Assembly: GCF_000716435.1 (NCBI RefSeq)
Contig: NZ_JNWO01000055.1
Span: forward strand, 1-32,154
Reading direction: 5' to 3'
Length of the DNA stretch: 32,154 bases
Source of the DNA: Streptomyces xylophagus
GTDB taxonomy: Bacteria; Actinomycetota; Actinomycetes; Streptomycetales; Streptomycetaceae
The notes below the pieces were generated by a model. It was not told the origin of the DNA and ran no database searches. It was given only the letters and a program-made list of their open reading frames with translations. This document shows, piece after piece, positions 6,844-13,862 of the stretch; the stretch's first letter is position 1, and each line of letters begins with the position of its first letter. The translations under genes and the position numbers were made by a program.

Positions 6844-9444
6844 TCAGCCGAGACGGGTCAGCTTGGCGGTCAAGGCCGGTTCCGCGAGATCCTTCTGGAG
6901 AGCGACCGGCACCTTGACCGCGCCGCCCGAACCGTCGCCCACGGTGAGCGTGCCCACCTTGGTGCCGGCCTTCGCGGAGTGCGGTACGGCGTCGGAGGCG
7001 AAGGACAGCTTCACCTTGAGGCCGGCCCAGCCGACCGCGGCGACGTCCTTGGTGACGACGACCGGCGTGTGACCGCCGAGCTGGTCGTCCACGTACCCGA
7101 CCACGTCACCCTTCTTCAGGATCTTCGCCGACTTCATCGCGTCCTGCGCCGCGAGCATCGCCGTCTTGCTGACCGCGTTCACCGTGTCGATGATCGGCGC
7201 GGTGTGCTGGCCGAGGATCGCGCCGACGACGACGGCCGTCTCACCGCCGACCTCCTTGGTGGCGGCGAACAGCAGGTTGCCGCCGGCCGCGGTGGTGGTG
7301 CCGGTCTTGATGCCGAGCGAGTTGTTGTACGGCACCAGGCGGTTGTAGTTGGTCCACTTCTTGCCGGACGGGTCGACCCAGCTCGGCAGCTTGGTGATGT
7401 CCATCAGCGCCTGGATCTTGACCAGTTGGTTGCCCAGTTTCACCTGGTCCTCGGCGGTGGAGACGGTGGTCTCCTTCAGGCCCGAGGCGTCGGTGTACGT
7501 CGTGTTCGTCATCCCCAGCGCCTTGGCGGTGTCGTTCATCTTCTTGATGAACGCCGCCTCGGAGCCCGCGTCCCAACGGGCCAGCAGGCGCGCGATGTTG
7601 TTCGCCGACGGGATCATGATCGCCGACAGCGCCTGCTTCTCGGTGAGGACGTCGCCGGCCTTGACGGTGTTGAGGGTGGACTCGCCGTCCTTGTCGTAAC
7701 CGCCCTCCTTCTCGGCGGTCGCGTCCACGGTGATCTTCTCGCCCTCCGCGCCCGACTTCAGCGGGTGGTCCTTGAGGACGATGTACGCCGTCATCGCCTT
7801 GGCGACCGAGCCGATGGCGACCGGCGTCTGCTTGCCGAAGTTGCCCATCGTGCCGATGCCGTTGACGTCCATCCAGCCCTGGCCCTCGCTGGGCCACGGG
7901 AGGTCCGCCTTGCTGCCGTCGAAGGTGTACGAGTCGTCGGCGGTGAGGGTGAGGGAGGGTGTCGGCAGCGGGCGTACGGCCTGCACTACTGCAAACACGA
8001 TCGCCAGGAGAATGACCAGCGGGGTCCAGATCTTGACCCTGCGGACCGCCGTGCGGACCGGGGTCTGCGGGGGCGGTGGGGTGTTGGTCAGCTCGGCGAG
8101 GAGGTCCAGCGGGGGCTTCGGGGGGAGCGGTTGCTGGGTGGTGTGCTCGGGGCCGAGGTGGGGGACGGGGCGGGTGGTGCCTGTGCGGGGCGTGTCCCTG
8201 CGGGGCGCATCCCTGCGGGGCTCGTCGAGGGGCTTGAGGGCGACGAACTTGCTGGTGCGCTCGGCGGGGGTCTCGGGAGCCTTGGGGGCCTTGAGCATGG
8301 TGGTGGGCTGGTCCACCGCGGGCTTGGGCGGGCGTGGTGCCTTGAAGACGGCGGTGGGGTGATCGACGGCCTCGGCTTCGCCTTCGGCCGCCTTTGTGTT
8401 CCCACCCGCACCACCCGTGCGGGTTTCGTCGTCGGCTGCGGGTGCGGCCTGTGGGGCCGGGTCGCCGTCGGCGGCTTTCGGTGGGGCGTCGGTGGGGGCG
8501 GCGTCCTCGGGGGCGTCTTCGGTGTCGGAGTCGGTGCCGGTGCCGGTGGCTGCGTCTGCGGACGGGGGTTCTGCGTCCGTGTCCGTGTCGGCTTCGGCGT
8601 CCGCCTCGGGAACCGCGTCCTCCGCCTCGGGAACCGCGTCCTCGGGGGCATCGCCCGAGTCGGTGTCGTCGGCTTCCGGGCGTGCGTCCACAACCGCGTC
8701 CACAACCGCGTCCGCAACCGCGTCGGCGACCTGCTCGCCCTCGGTCACGTCGTCGTCATCGCCGGACTCGGGCTCGACCGGCTCGACCTCCGCGGAGCTG
8801 TCGCCGGCCCGCTCGCTCTCGTCGGCCTCCTCGGCGGTCTCCGCGTCCGTGACGTCGGCCGTGGATGTTTCTCCCGCGTCCTCGGCGTCCGCGTCTCCAG
8901 CGGGCTCCTCAGGGGCCTCCGCGTCCTCCGCAGCCTCGGGGTCGTCAGCGTCAGCGACCCGCTCCGAGCCCTCGCTCTGCTCGTTCGCCGGCGCGTCCTC
9001 ATCCGGCTCGTCGGCCTCGTCCGCCGAAGCCACCCAAGCCGCCACAGCCTCACGCAACCGCGCATCGCCTCCCACGCCCCCCTCGCCGGCCTTGGCGGAA
9101 GGGTTCTGCGTGGCGGTGGGCCCGGAGTCCTCGGAATCGACGGAGGTGCTGCCCTCACCGGACTCGCCGGACCCGTCGACCTCGTCCGCCTCGTCGACCT
9201 CGGCCGATTCACCGGCCTCCGTCGTCTCCGCCCCCCGCAACTCCCGAATCGAGAAGATCTTCGTCGCCGTGTCCACACCCCCGCGCTGAGCGGCCGTCGC
9301 CGTGGACGCCGGCGCGGCATCTCGGGACACCGCCAGCCGGGGGTCCCGCGCACCCCGTGCCTCGGGAACCGGACTCGCGCTCCCCGGCGTCGGTTCTGCC
9401 GACGACTCGCGCTGCTTCGACCTGTCGGGGGACTCGCCCGCCAC
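6844..9444 (-). CDS. D-alanyl-D-alanine carboxypeptidase (S11/PBP5 type) with long acidic N-terminal tail
   Basis: An 866-residue protein. The C-terminal half is a penicillin-binding S11 carboxypeptidase, which trims the terminal D-Ala of peptidoglycan stem peptides outside the membrane. The active-site motifs are intact: SVAK with Ser546 and Lys549, SAN at Ser613, and KTG at Lys713. A single membrane segment (IWTPLVILLAIVFAVVQAV, about 469-490) anchors it. The 465 or so residues before it are cytoplasmic, very rich in D, E, A and S, and partly repetitive (DAVPEAE and VVDA units). They end in proline/lysine motifs TAVFKAP and TTMLKAP that look like binding sites. GTG at 9444 is preferred: the AGGAGG made by the upstream ATGGAGGAGG is its ribosome site. 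From memory this matches S. coelicolor SCO4439, linked to sporulation and vancomycin response. Confidence 0.92.
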   Translation of the reverse strand: MAGESPDRSKQRESSAEPTPGSASPVPEARGARDPRLAVSRDAAPASTATAAQRGGVDTATKIFSIRELRGAETTEAGESAEVDEADEVDGSGESGEGSTSVDSEDSGPTATQNPSAKAGEGGVGGDARLREAVAAWVASADEADEPDEDAPANEQSEGSERVADADDPEAAEDAEAPEEPAGDADAEDAGETSTADVTDAETAEEADESERAGDSSAEVEPVEPESGDDDDVTEGEQVADAVADAVVDAVVDARPEADDTDSGDAPEDAVPEAEDAVPEADAEADTDTDAEPPSADAATGTGTDSDTEDAPEDAAPTDAPPKAADGDPAPQAAPAADDETRTGGAGGNTKAAEGEAEAVDHPTAVFKAPRPPKPAVDQPTTMLKAPKAPETPAERTSKFVALKPLDEPRRDAPRRDTPRTGTTRPVPHLGPEHTTQQPLPPKPPLDLLAELTNTPPPPQTPVRTAVRRVKIWTPLVILLAIVFAVVQAVRPLPTPSLTLTADDSYTFDGSKADLPWPSEGQGWMDVNGIGTMGNFGKQTPVAIGSVAKAMTAYIVLKDHPLKSGAEGEKITVDATAEKEGGYDKDGESTLNTVKAGDVLTEKQALSAIMIPSANNIARLLARWDAGSEAAFIKKMNDTAKALGMTNTTYTDASGLKETTVSTAEDQVKLGNQLVKIQALMDITKLPSWVDPSGKKWTNYNRLVPYNNSLGIKTGTTTAAGGNLLFAATKEVGGETAVVVGAILGQHTAPIIDTVNAVSKTAMLAAQDAMKSAKILKKGDVVGYVDDQLGGHTPVVVTKDVAAVGWAGLKVKLSFASDAVPHSAKAGTKVGTLTVGDGSGGAVKVPVALQKDLAEPALTAKLTRLG
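8587..8731. repeat. Short tandem repeats coding the acidic tail
   Basis: Within the carboxypeptidase gene, a unit containing CTCGGGAACCGCGTCCTC occurs twice near 8607-8645 and a CACAACCGCGTCC-type unit about three times near 8688-8725. They encode DAVPEAE and DAVVDAV repeats and may vary in copy number between strains. Confidence 0.6.
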
Positions 9445-9736
9445 CGATGCCTCCTCCATGCGCCGCACGCTCCGCGTGCGTCAACCGAACCGACCGAGAT
9501 AGCCGAGTTAGCTACAAAATCAGCTGGAAAATCAGCTGGAAACTCTCTTACCCGCCGCCCGGACAACGCATCAACACCGCTGTCCGAACCATGTACCAGT
9601 GTCCTGTGTGCGGGCTTAACCCCTGCGGTAGACGAGAACGACATACCTGCCGGTTCCACTACGAAGTGGTCACGCACCCTCGACAGACCAATGTGAGAGG
9701 GGTCACCCTGTCATTCATCCACGCGGGGAGGCATGG
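9445..9736. other. Divergent control region with a 12-bp tandem repeat
   Basis: This region separates the carboxypeptidase gene (minus) from the GPP34 gene (plus). It is less GC-rich than its surroundings and holds AAAATCAGCTGG twice in tandem (9516-9527, 9528-9539) followed by AAA. I cannot place promoters with confidence. Confidence 0.5.
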
Positions 9737-10489
9737 ATGGGCAGGAGCCGCAGAACTCTTCCGGAAGAGCTTCTACTGCTGGCATTGGACCCGGCCACGG
9801 GTACCACTGCGCAGCCGCAGTCGCTCGACCTCGGTCTGGCCGGAGCACAGCTAGTGGAGCTGGCGCTGGCCGGACGGATAGCCCCAGACGGGGATCGTAT
9901 CGCCGTGGTCGTACCACGGCCGACCGGAGATCCGACTTTGGACTGCGCGTTGGAGTTGCTGCGAAGGCGTGGCGCTCCGGTACGCGCAGTGAACTGGATT
10001 GGCGGGCCCCGACTGGGACTTCGCCAGACCTACCTCTCGCATCTCGAGCGGTGCGGCATGGTGCATGCCGTGGCGGGACAGATGTGCGGGGTGCTGCCGA
10101 CGACTCGCTACCAAGCGACGGACAACGAGATCAGCCGCGAGATCAGGGGCCGACTCGATTCCGCGATCCGCACCGGCGTACCGCCGGATCCGCGGACAGC
10201 CGCGCTCGCCGCACTGGCGCACGCGGTCGGTCTCGGCAAACACCTGTATCCGGGTAATGAGGGACGCTCGTCCCGCTCCCGGCTGCGGGACCTGATCAGG
10301 CACGACCCCATGGGCGGACTCGTGGCGCACGCCGTGATGGACGTCCAGAACGGTGTGGCCGCACAGCCACGCCGTAGCCCGGCCCCGGCCGGCCGTCAGG
10401 CCGCGCCCGGATCAAGGCCACCGGAACCGGCTCGTGGTGTTCCGATGCAGCCGCACCGCGGCACCATGGCGCGCGCCGTGGCTCACTGA
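9737..10489 (+). CDS. GPP34 (GOLPH3-like) family protein
   Basis: A 250-residue soluble protein of the GPP34 family. The eukaryotic member GOLPH3 binds phosphoinositides at the Golgi; the role of the many actinobacterial copies is not settled. Seen: LPEELLLLALDPATG at the N-terminus, LAGAQLVELALAGRI near residues 34-48, the helical middle RTAALAALAHAVGLGKHLYP, and a disordered proline-rich tail after about residue 205. ATG at 9737 has GGGGAGG 5 bases upstream; the overlapping ATG at 9733 is in another frame. In Streptomyces such genes often sit beside XRE and DUF397 genes, as here, and in developmental loci. A membrane-lipid binding role is possible by homology only. Confidence 0.85.
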   Translation: MGRSRRTLPEELLLLALDPATGTTAQPQSLDLGLAGAQLVELALAGRIAPDGDRIAVVVPRPTGDPTLDCALELLRRRGAPVRAVNWIGGPRLGLRQTYLSHLERCGMVHAVAGQMCGVLPTTRYQATDNEISREIRGRLDSAIRTGVPPDPRTAALAALAHAVGLGKHLYPGNEGRSSRSRLRDLIRHDPMGGLVAHAVMDVQNGVAAQPRRSPAPAGRQAAPGSRPPEPARGVPMQPHRGTMARAVAH

Positions 10490-10597
10490 GCCGCAGTCCC
10501 ACGGCACACGCCCGCATCACGGCACCACCGCACGACCGCAGCACACGCAGTACCGCCGCACCGCCAGTCCCCAAGACCCGGTTCGGGAGCCGCTGGT

Positions 10598-10641
10598 CCG
10601 AGCGGGGTGGAGTAGACGTAACGTCTCTCCACCCCGCTCGG
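10598..10641. terminator. Long perfect inverted repeat, terminator or operator
   Basis: CCGAGCGGGGTGGAG (10598-10612) is repeated exactly in reverse complement at 10627-10641. The 14 bases between are themselves nearly self-complementary (AGACGT and ACGTCT). It could end GPP34 transcription in RNA form, but the centre also suits a dimeric DNA-binding protein. Confidence 0.55.
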
Positions 10642-10757
10642 CCGCATCTACGGACGCCGCAGGCAACCGGAATCTGGCCCGTACCTGCCGCATATCCACC
10701 GTTTCCCAGCGGTAGAAACCACCTTGGTGGCAGTCTGCTCAACAGCAGATACGCAAA

Positions 10758-10787
10758 GTGGCAAGCAGTGGCAGCAAGTAGCAACAA
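10758..10787 (+). repeat. Three 10-bp phased repeats upstream of the XRE gene
   Basis: GTGGCAAGCA, GTGGCAGCAA and GTAGCAACAA follow one another at exactly 10-base intervals, one helical turn, ending 33 bases before the XRE start. A candidate autoregulatory binding array. Confidence 0.4.
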
Positions 10788-10819
10788 GCAGAGGTATGCA
10801 GCCGGAGGTGCACGTTCCC

Positions 10820-11677
10820 GTGGCGTCAAGTGTCAATCCCACCGTCAGGCGACGCCGGTTGGGCCAGGAGTTGCGTCGGCTCCGCGAGCTCAAGGGCATG
10901 ACGGCCGAAGAGGTCGCCGAGCGGTTGCTGGTGTCGCAGTCGAAGATCAGCCGGTTGGAGAACGGGCGGCGCAGCATCAGCCAGCGCGACGTCCGCGACC
11001 TGTGCGGGGTCTACGAGGTCGAGGACGTCCGCATCGTCGACTCGCTCATGCAGATGGCCAAGGACTCGCGCCAGCAAGGCTGGTGGCACTCCTTCGGCGA
11101 CATCCCGTACAGCGTCTACATCGGGCTGGAGACGGACGCGGCGAGCCTTCGGGTCTACGATCCGCAGGTCGTCCCCGGTCTGCTGCAGACCCGGCAGTAC
11201 GCCGAGGCGCTCATCACCGGGGCGTTGCCCGAGACCGCCCTGGCCGACGTCGAGAAGCGGGTCCAGGTGCGGCTGCGCCGGCAGGAACGTATCTCGGCCC
11301 CGGAGAACCCGCTGCGGCTGTGGACGGTGATGGACGAGTCCGCGGTGCGCCGCGTGGTCGGCAACCGGTCGCTGATGCGGGACCAGTTGGAGCATCTCGT
11401 CGAGCAGTCCCAACTGCCGCACGTGACCGTGCAGGTGATCCCGTTCGACATGGGCGCCCATCCCGGGCTCAACGGGCAGTACGCGATCCTGGAGTTCCCC
11501 GACGCGGCGGACTCCAGCGTCGTCTACATCGAGGGCGTCACCAGCGACCTGTACCTGGAGAAGGCGAACGACGTCCAGAAGTACAGCGTGATGTACGAGC
11601 ACTTGAGGGCGCAGGCCCTCAACGTCGACCAGTCCCGTCAGTTCATCGCGGACATCGCGAAGGAATACGCGCGCTGA
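10820..11677 (+). CDS. XRE-family regulator with DUF5753 sensor domain
   Basis: A 285-residue DNA-binding protein. Residues about 10-70 form a helix-turn-helix of the Xre/Cro type (LGQELRRLRELKGMTAEEVAERLLVSQSKISRLENG). The rest is a DUF5753 domain (WWHSFGD, VVPGLLQTRQYAEALI, TVQVIPF, SSVVYIEG), common in Streptomyces developmental and antibiotic regulators. GTG at 10820 is preferred, with GGAGG 11 bases upstream; an in-frame ATG at 10796 would add 8 residues but has a poorly spaced ribosome site. The DUF397 gene 253 bases downstream on the same strand is its usual partner. In S. coelicolor the SCO4441/SCO4442 (Scr1/Scr2) pair, recalled from memory, behaves as a toxin-antitoxin-like, antibiotic-affecting pair. 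Confidence 0.9.
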   Translation: MASSVNPTVRRRRLGQELRRLRELKGMTAEEVAERLLVSQSKISRLENGRRSISQRDVRDLCGVYEVEDVRIVDSLMQMAKDSRQQGWWHSFGDIPYSVYIGLETDAASLRVYDPQVVPGLLQTRQYAEALITGALPETALADVEKRVQVRLRRQERISAPENPLRLWTVMDESAVRRVVGNRSLMRDQLEHLVEQSQLPHVTVQVIPFDMGAHPGLNGQYAILEFPDAADSSVVYIEGVTSDLYLEKANDVQKYSVMYEHLRAQALNVDQSRQFIADIAKEYAR

Positions 11678-11695
11678 AGGCCCGCTGAAGCCGTC

Positions 11696-11735
11696 CCCCG
11701 GCGGAAAGTGCCGCACTGTACACCTTCCGCCGGGG
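11696..11735 (+). terminator. Hairpin after the XRE gene
   Basis: CCCCGGCGGAA (11696-11706) and TTCCGCCGGGG (11725-11735) form an 11-bp stem 18 bases past the stop. It would separate XRE transcription from the DUF397 gene, which then needs its own promoter. Confidence 0.65.
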
Positions 11736-11807
11736 CGGATGGAAGACACCAGGGGTATATGCCACCCGGTCGAGTGAATGGCCGCTTCGCCCGCCGATGT
11801 TGGCGAG

Positions 11808-11813
11808 TAGCGT
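11808..11813 (+). promoter_or_regulatory. Possible -10 element for the DUF397 gene
   Basis: GAGTAGCGT contains TAGCGT (TAnnnT), about 115 bases before the DUF397 start and downstream of the XRE terminator hairpin. The -35 is weak. Confidence 0.3.
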
Positions 11814-11930
11814 CGATCACGCCATCGAGGAACAGACGTTGGCGCAAACCGTGCTGTGCGTCCGGAGAGTTCGTGGCCGGACGCGACGCGCGGTGACAGC
11901 AACTCAACAACTGGCATAACCGGAGCAAAA

Positions 11931-12140
11931 ATGGCAATTCGTCAGGGCGCCACGGACACGTGGACCAAGTCCTCGTACTCCACCGGGAACGGCGCGTGCG
12001 TCGAGATCAAGTCACCGGTTCTCGCGGCCATGGCCGTACGGGACTCCAAGGTCTCCGGGGGACCGGCGCTGGCCTTCCCCGCGGACTCGTGGAACGCCTT
12101 CGTGGCAGAGGTCGCGCGGGGGGCGCACGACTTTCACTGA
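11931..12140 (+). CDS. DUF397 small protein
   Basis: A 69-residue protein with the whole DUF397 pattern: W-T-K-SSYS near residues 11-17, G-ACVEI at 21-26, MAVRDSK near 35-41 and a final W-AFV-EVARG. DUF397 proteins are encoded beside XRE/DUF5753 regulators across actinomycetes and are thought to bind and modulate them. ATG at 11931 has CGGAG 5 bases upstream. A longer in-frame opening from 11856 has no ribosome site and no family similarity. Partner: the XRE gene upstream. Confidence 0.9.
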   Translation: MAIRQGATDTWTKSSYSTGNGACVEIKSPVLAAMAVRDSKVSGGPALAFPADSWNAFVAEVARGAHDFH

Positions 12141-12157
12141 TGTGGCTCGGTCACCTT

Positions 12158-12205
12158 TCACAACTCCATAAGCAGCACCAGTCACAACTCCATAAGCAGC
12201 ACAAG
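12158..12205 (+). repeat. 24-bp tandem direct repeat after the DUF397 gene
   Basis: The 21-base unit TCACAACTCCATAAGCAGCA+C begins at 12158 and again at 12182; the two 24-base periods differ at one position. The unit is unusually AT-rich for this genome. Confidence 0.8.
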
Positions 12206-12217
12206 CACTTCAAGGAA

Positions 12218-12258
12218 GAGCCCTCTCGACCGGCCCGCCGTCCTGGCCGAGGGGGCTC
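12218..12258. terminator. Hairpin between convergent DUF397 and MerR genes
   Basis: GAGCCCTCTCG (12218-12228) pairs with CGAGGGGGCTC (12248-12258) with one G-T wobble. It lies between two convergent genes and can end both. Confidence 0.6.
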
Positions 12259-12309
12259 GGCTTGTGCCCGCGACTCCCGCTTGTACCCGTAACTCCCGCC
12301 TGTGGCGCC

Positions 12310-13158
12310 TTACTTCACGGGGAACGCCACATCGCACACCGGGTCCTCCGGGCCCGCCGCCTCCCAGTCCGCGAAGTACACCTCGCGGCACGGACCGGCG
12401 TACCGCAGACCCTGCGCGGCGACCCACTGCTCCACCGCCTCGAACGCGGCCAGGATCTGCGGATGCGCCACCTGAGCTTTGGTGATCCGGGCGTACGCCA
12501 GTCGCCGCGCCGGTTCCACCCGCACCGCCGTCTGCCGGGCCCGGCCCGCTCGCGCCGCCCAGGCCCGCGCCGCCGCCTCGTCCGCGACCGGCACGCAGGA
12601 CTCGGCCGGGCCGTCGCTCTCCATCGACACCTCGGCGTGGTAGACGACGAACGGCGCGGCGCTCACGCCCCCGCACTCCTTCGCCGCCTCCTCGAGGCGC
12701 CCGAGCGACGCCCCGATCCAGGCCGGCAACTCGTCCGCGAGGGTGTGCCGGGTCTCGGTGATCAGCACCTGTTCCGGTACCTCGACCGTCTCGACCACGA
12801 ACTTTCCGTACATCTCGGAGCTCCTCCCCGAAAGGCGTGCACGGAGGTACTCGGCGAGCGTGCGCTGCCCGGCGACGCGGGTCTCGACGTCCGTCCAGTA
12901 CGCGGCGAGGAGATCGGCCGCGTCCGTCCCGTCCGCCTCGACCAGCTCGGCGATCCGCGCGAGCGGCATGTCCAACTGCCGTAGCAGCGCCACGAGTCGG
13001 GCCCGCTCGACCTGGTCGGCGCGGTAGTGGCGATAGCCGCTGACCTCGTCGACATGAGCGGGGGCCAGCAGCCCCAGCCGGTCGTACAGCCGCAGTGCCT
13101 TGGCCGAAAGCCGTGCCCGCGCCGCGAACGCCCCGATGGTCAGCAGTTCGTCGTCCAC
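12310..13158 (-). CDS. MerR-family regulator with GyrI-like effector domain
   Basis: A 282-residue regulator. The N-terminal winged helix (LLTIGAFAARARLSAKALRLYDRLGLL, then SGYRHY) is the MerR signature. A coiled dimer helix follows, then from about residue 120 a GyrI/AraC-effector-like ligand domain (MYGKFVVETVEVPEQVLI ... CREVYFADWE), as in BmrR-type drug-sensing activators. GTG at 13158 is preferred: GGAGG lies 9 bases upstream, whereas the ATG at 13167 touches that site. A MerR-type promoter with dyad lies upstream (13208-13238), so autoregulation is likely. The ligand is unknown; small hydrophobic or drug-like molecules are typical. Confidence 0.88.
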   Translation of the reverse strand: MDDELLTIGAFAARARLSAKALRLYDRLGLLAPAHVDEVSGYRHYRADQVERARLVALLRQLDMPLARIAELVEADGTDAADLLAAYWTDVETRVAGQRTLAEYLRARLSGRSSEMYGKFVVETVEVPEQVLITETRHTLADELPAWIGASLGRLEEAAKECGGVSAAPFVVYHAEVSMESDGPAESCVPVADEAAARAWAARAGRARQTAVRVEPARRLAYARITKAQVAHPQILAAFEAVEQWVAAQGLRYAGPCREVYFADWEAAGPEDPVCDVAFPVK

Positions 13159-13207
13159 CCGAGTCATCCTCCGTCACCGGGCGGTATCTGTCCGCCCGGC
13201 AACAGGG

Positions 13208-13238
13208 ACGCTCAGCCTTGCCCCAGGGGCAAGGTCAA
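13208..13238 (-). promoter_or_regulatory. MerR-type promoter with embedded operator
   Basis: On the minus strand: TTGACC (13238-13233), a 19-base spacer, then GAGCGT (13213-13208). The spacer and -35 overlap the perfect dyad CCTTGCCCC-A-GGGGCAAGG (13216-13234). An overlong 19-base spacer containing a dyad is the hallmark of promoters untwisted by MerR-family activators. It points at the MerR gene. Confidence 0.7.
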
Positions 13239-13260
13239 CACCTTCTTGAGCGACACCTTC

Positions 13261-13764
13261 TCAAGCGAGGGAACCCTCCACCGCCGCCACGACCTCCGCC
13301 GACTCCGGCTCGGTCTGCGGGGAGAAGCGGGCGACGACCGTGCCGTCGCGGCCGATCAGGAACTTCTCGAAGTTCCAGCGGATGTCGCCGGTGTGGCCCT
13401 CGCCGTCCGCGAAGCCGACGAGGCGGTCGTACAGCTCGTGCCGGCCGTCCCCGTTGACCTCGACCTTCTCGGTCAGCGGGAAGGTCACGCCGTACGTCGC
13501 CGAGCAGAACTCGGCGATCTCCTCGGCGCTGCCGGGCTCCTGCCCGAGGAACTGGTTGCAGGGCACGCCCAGCACGGTGAAGCCCTGCGCGGCGTACCGC
13601 TCCTGGAGCCGCTCGAGGCCCGTGTACTGGGGGGTCAGCCCGCACTTGGAGGCCACGTTCACCACGAGGACGGCCTTGCCCGCGTACTGCGAGAGGTCCG
13701 CCGAGCCGCCCTTGAGCGACCCGATCTCGACACCGAGGGGACCCGTGTTCTCTGTAGTCGTCAT
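13261..13764 (-). CDS. Glutathione peroxidase family thiol peroxidase
   Basis: A 167-residue cytosolic peroxidase with Cys, not selenocysteine. Seen: peroxidatic Cys41 in NVASKCGLTPQY, Gln71 in CNQF, and Trp130-Asn131 in WNFEKF, completing the catalytic tetrad. Cys87 (EFCSATYGVTFP) is in the place of the resolving cysteine of thioredoxin-dependent members. Streptomyces lacks glutathione, so thioredoxin (or mycothiol) is the likely reductant. ATG at 13764; its ribosome site is weak. The MerR gene follows on the same strand but has its own promoter. From memory this corresponds to SCO4444. Confidence 0.92.
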   Translation of the reverse strand: MTTTENTGPLGVEIGSLKGGSADLSQYAGKAVLVVNVASKCGLTPQYTGLERLQERYAAQGFTVLGVPCNQFLGQEPGSAEEIAEFCSATYGVTFPLTEKVEVNGDGRHELYDRLVGFADGEGHTGDIRWNFEKFLIGRDGTVVARFSPQTEPESAEVVAAVEGSLA

Positions 13765-13821
13765 AACCGGATGCTAACTCCGGTAAATGTCGTTCTCCCC
13801 ACGGGCCCATGCGCCTCTGCG

Positions 13822-13862
13822 CTTACCGGTGTGCTTACAGGACTTACCGGTGTGCCTACAGG
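13822..13862. repeat. 20-bp tandem repeat overlapping the ArsR-like stop codon
   Basis: CTTACCGGTGTGCTTACAGG (13822-13841) recurs with one change at 13843-13862, period 21. The second copy covers the stop codon of the ArsR-like gene; the first lies in the peroxidase upstream region. Confidence 0.75.

Larger units (their letters stand above)
10490..10819. other. 330-base intergenic region with strong dyad and phased repeats
   Basis: No gene is seen. The region holds a long perfect inverted repeat (10598-10641), small dyads CCACC-TT-GGTGG (10719-10730) and TCTGCT-CAAC-AGCAGA (10734-10749), and three 10-base-phased GTGGCA-like repeats just before the XRE start. Confidence 0.6.

Noticed and set aside
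6979..9696. 905-residue plus-strand open frame
   Set aside because: It is antisense to the carboxypeptidase gene, whose active-site motifs are unmistakable. The frame is low-complexity arginine/glycine-rich, as expected for the reverse of a high-GC gene.
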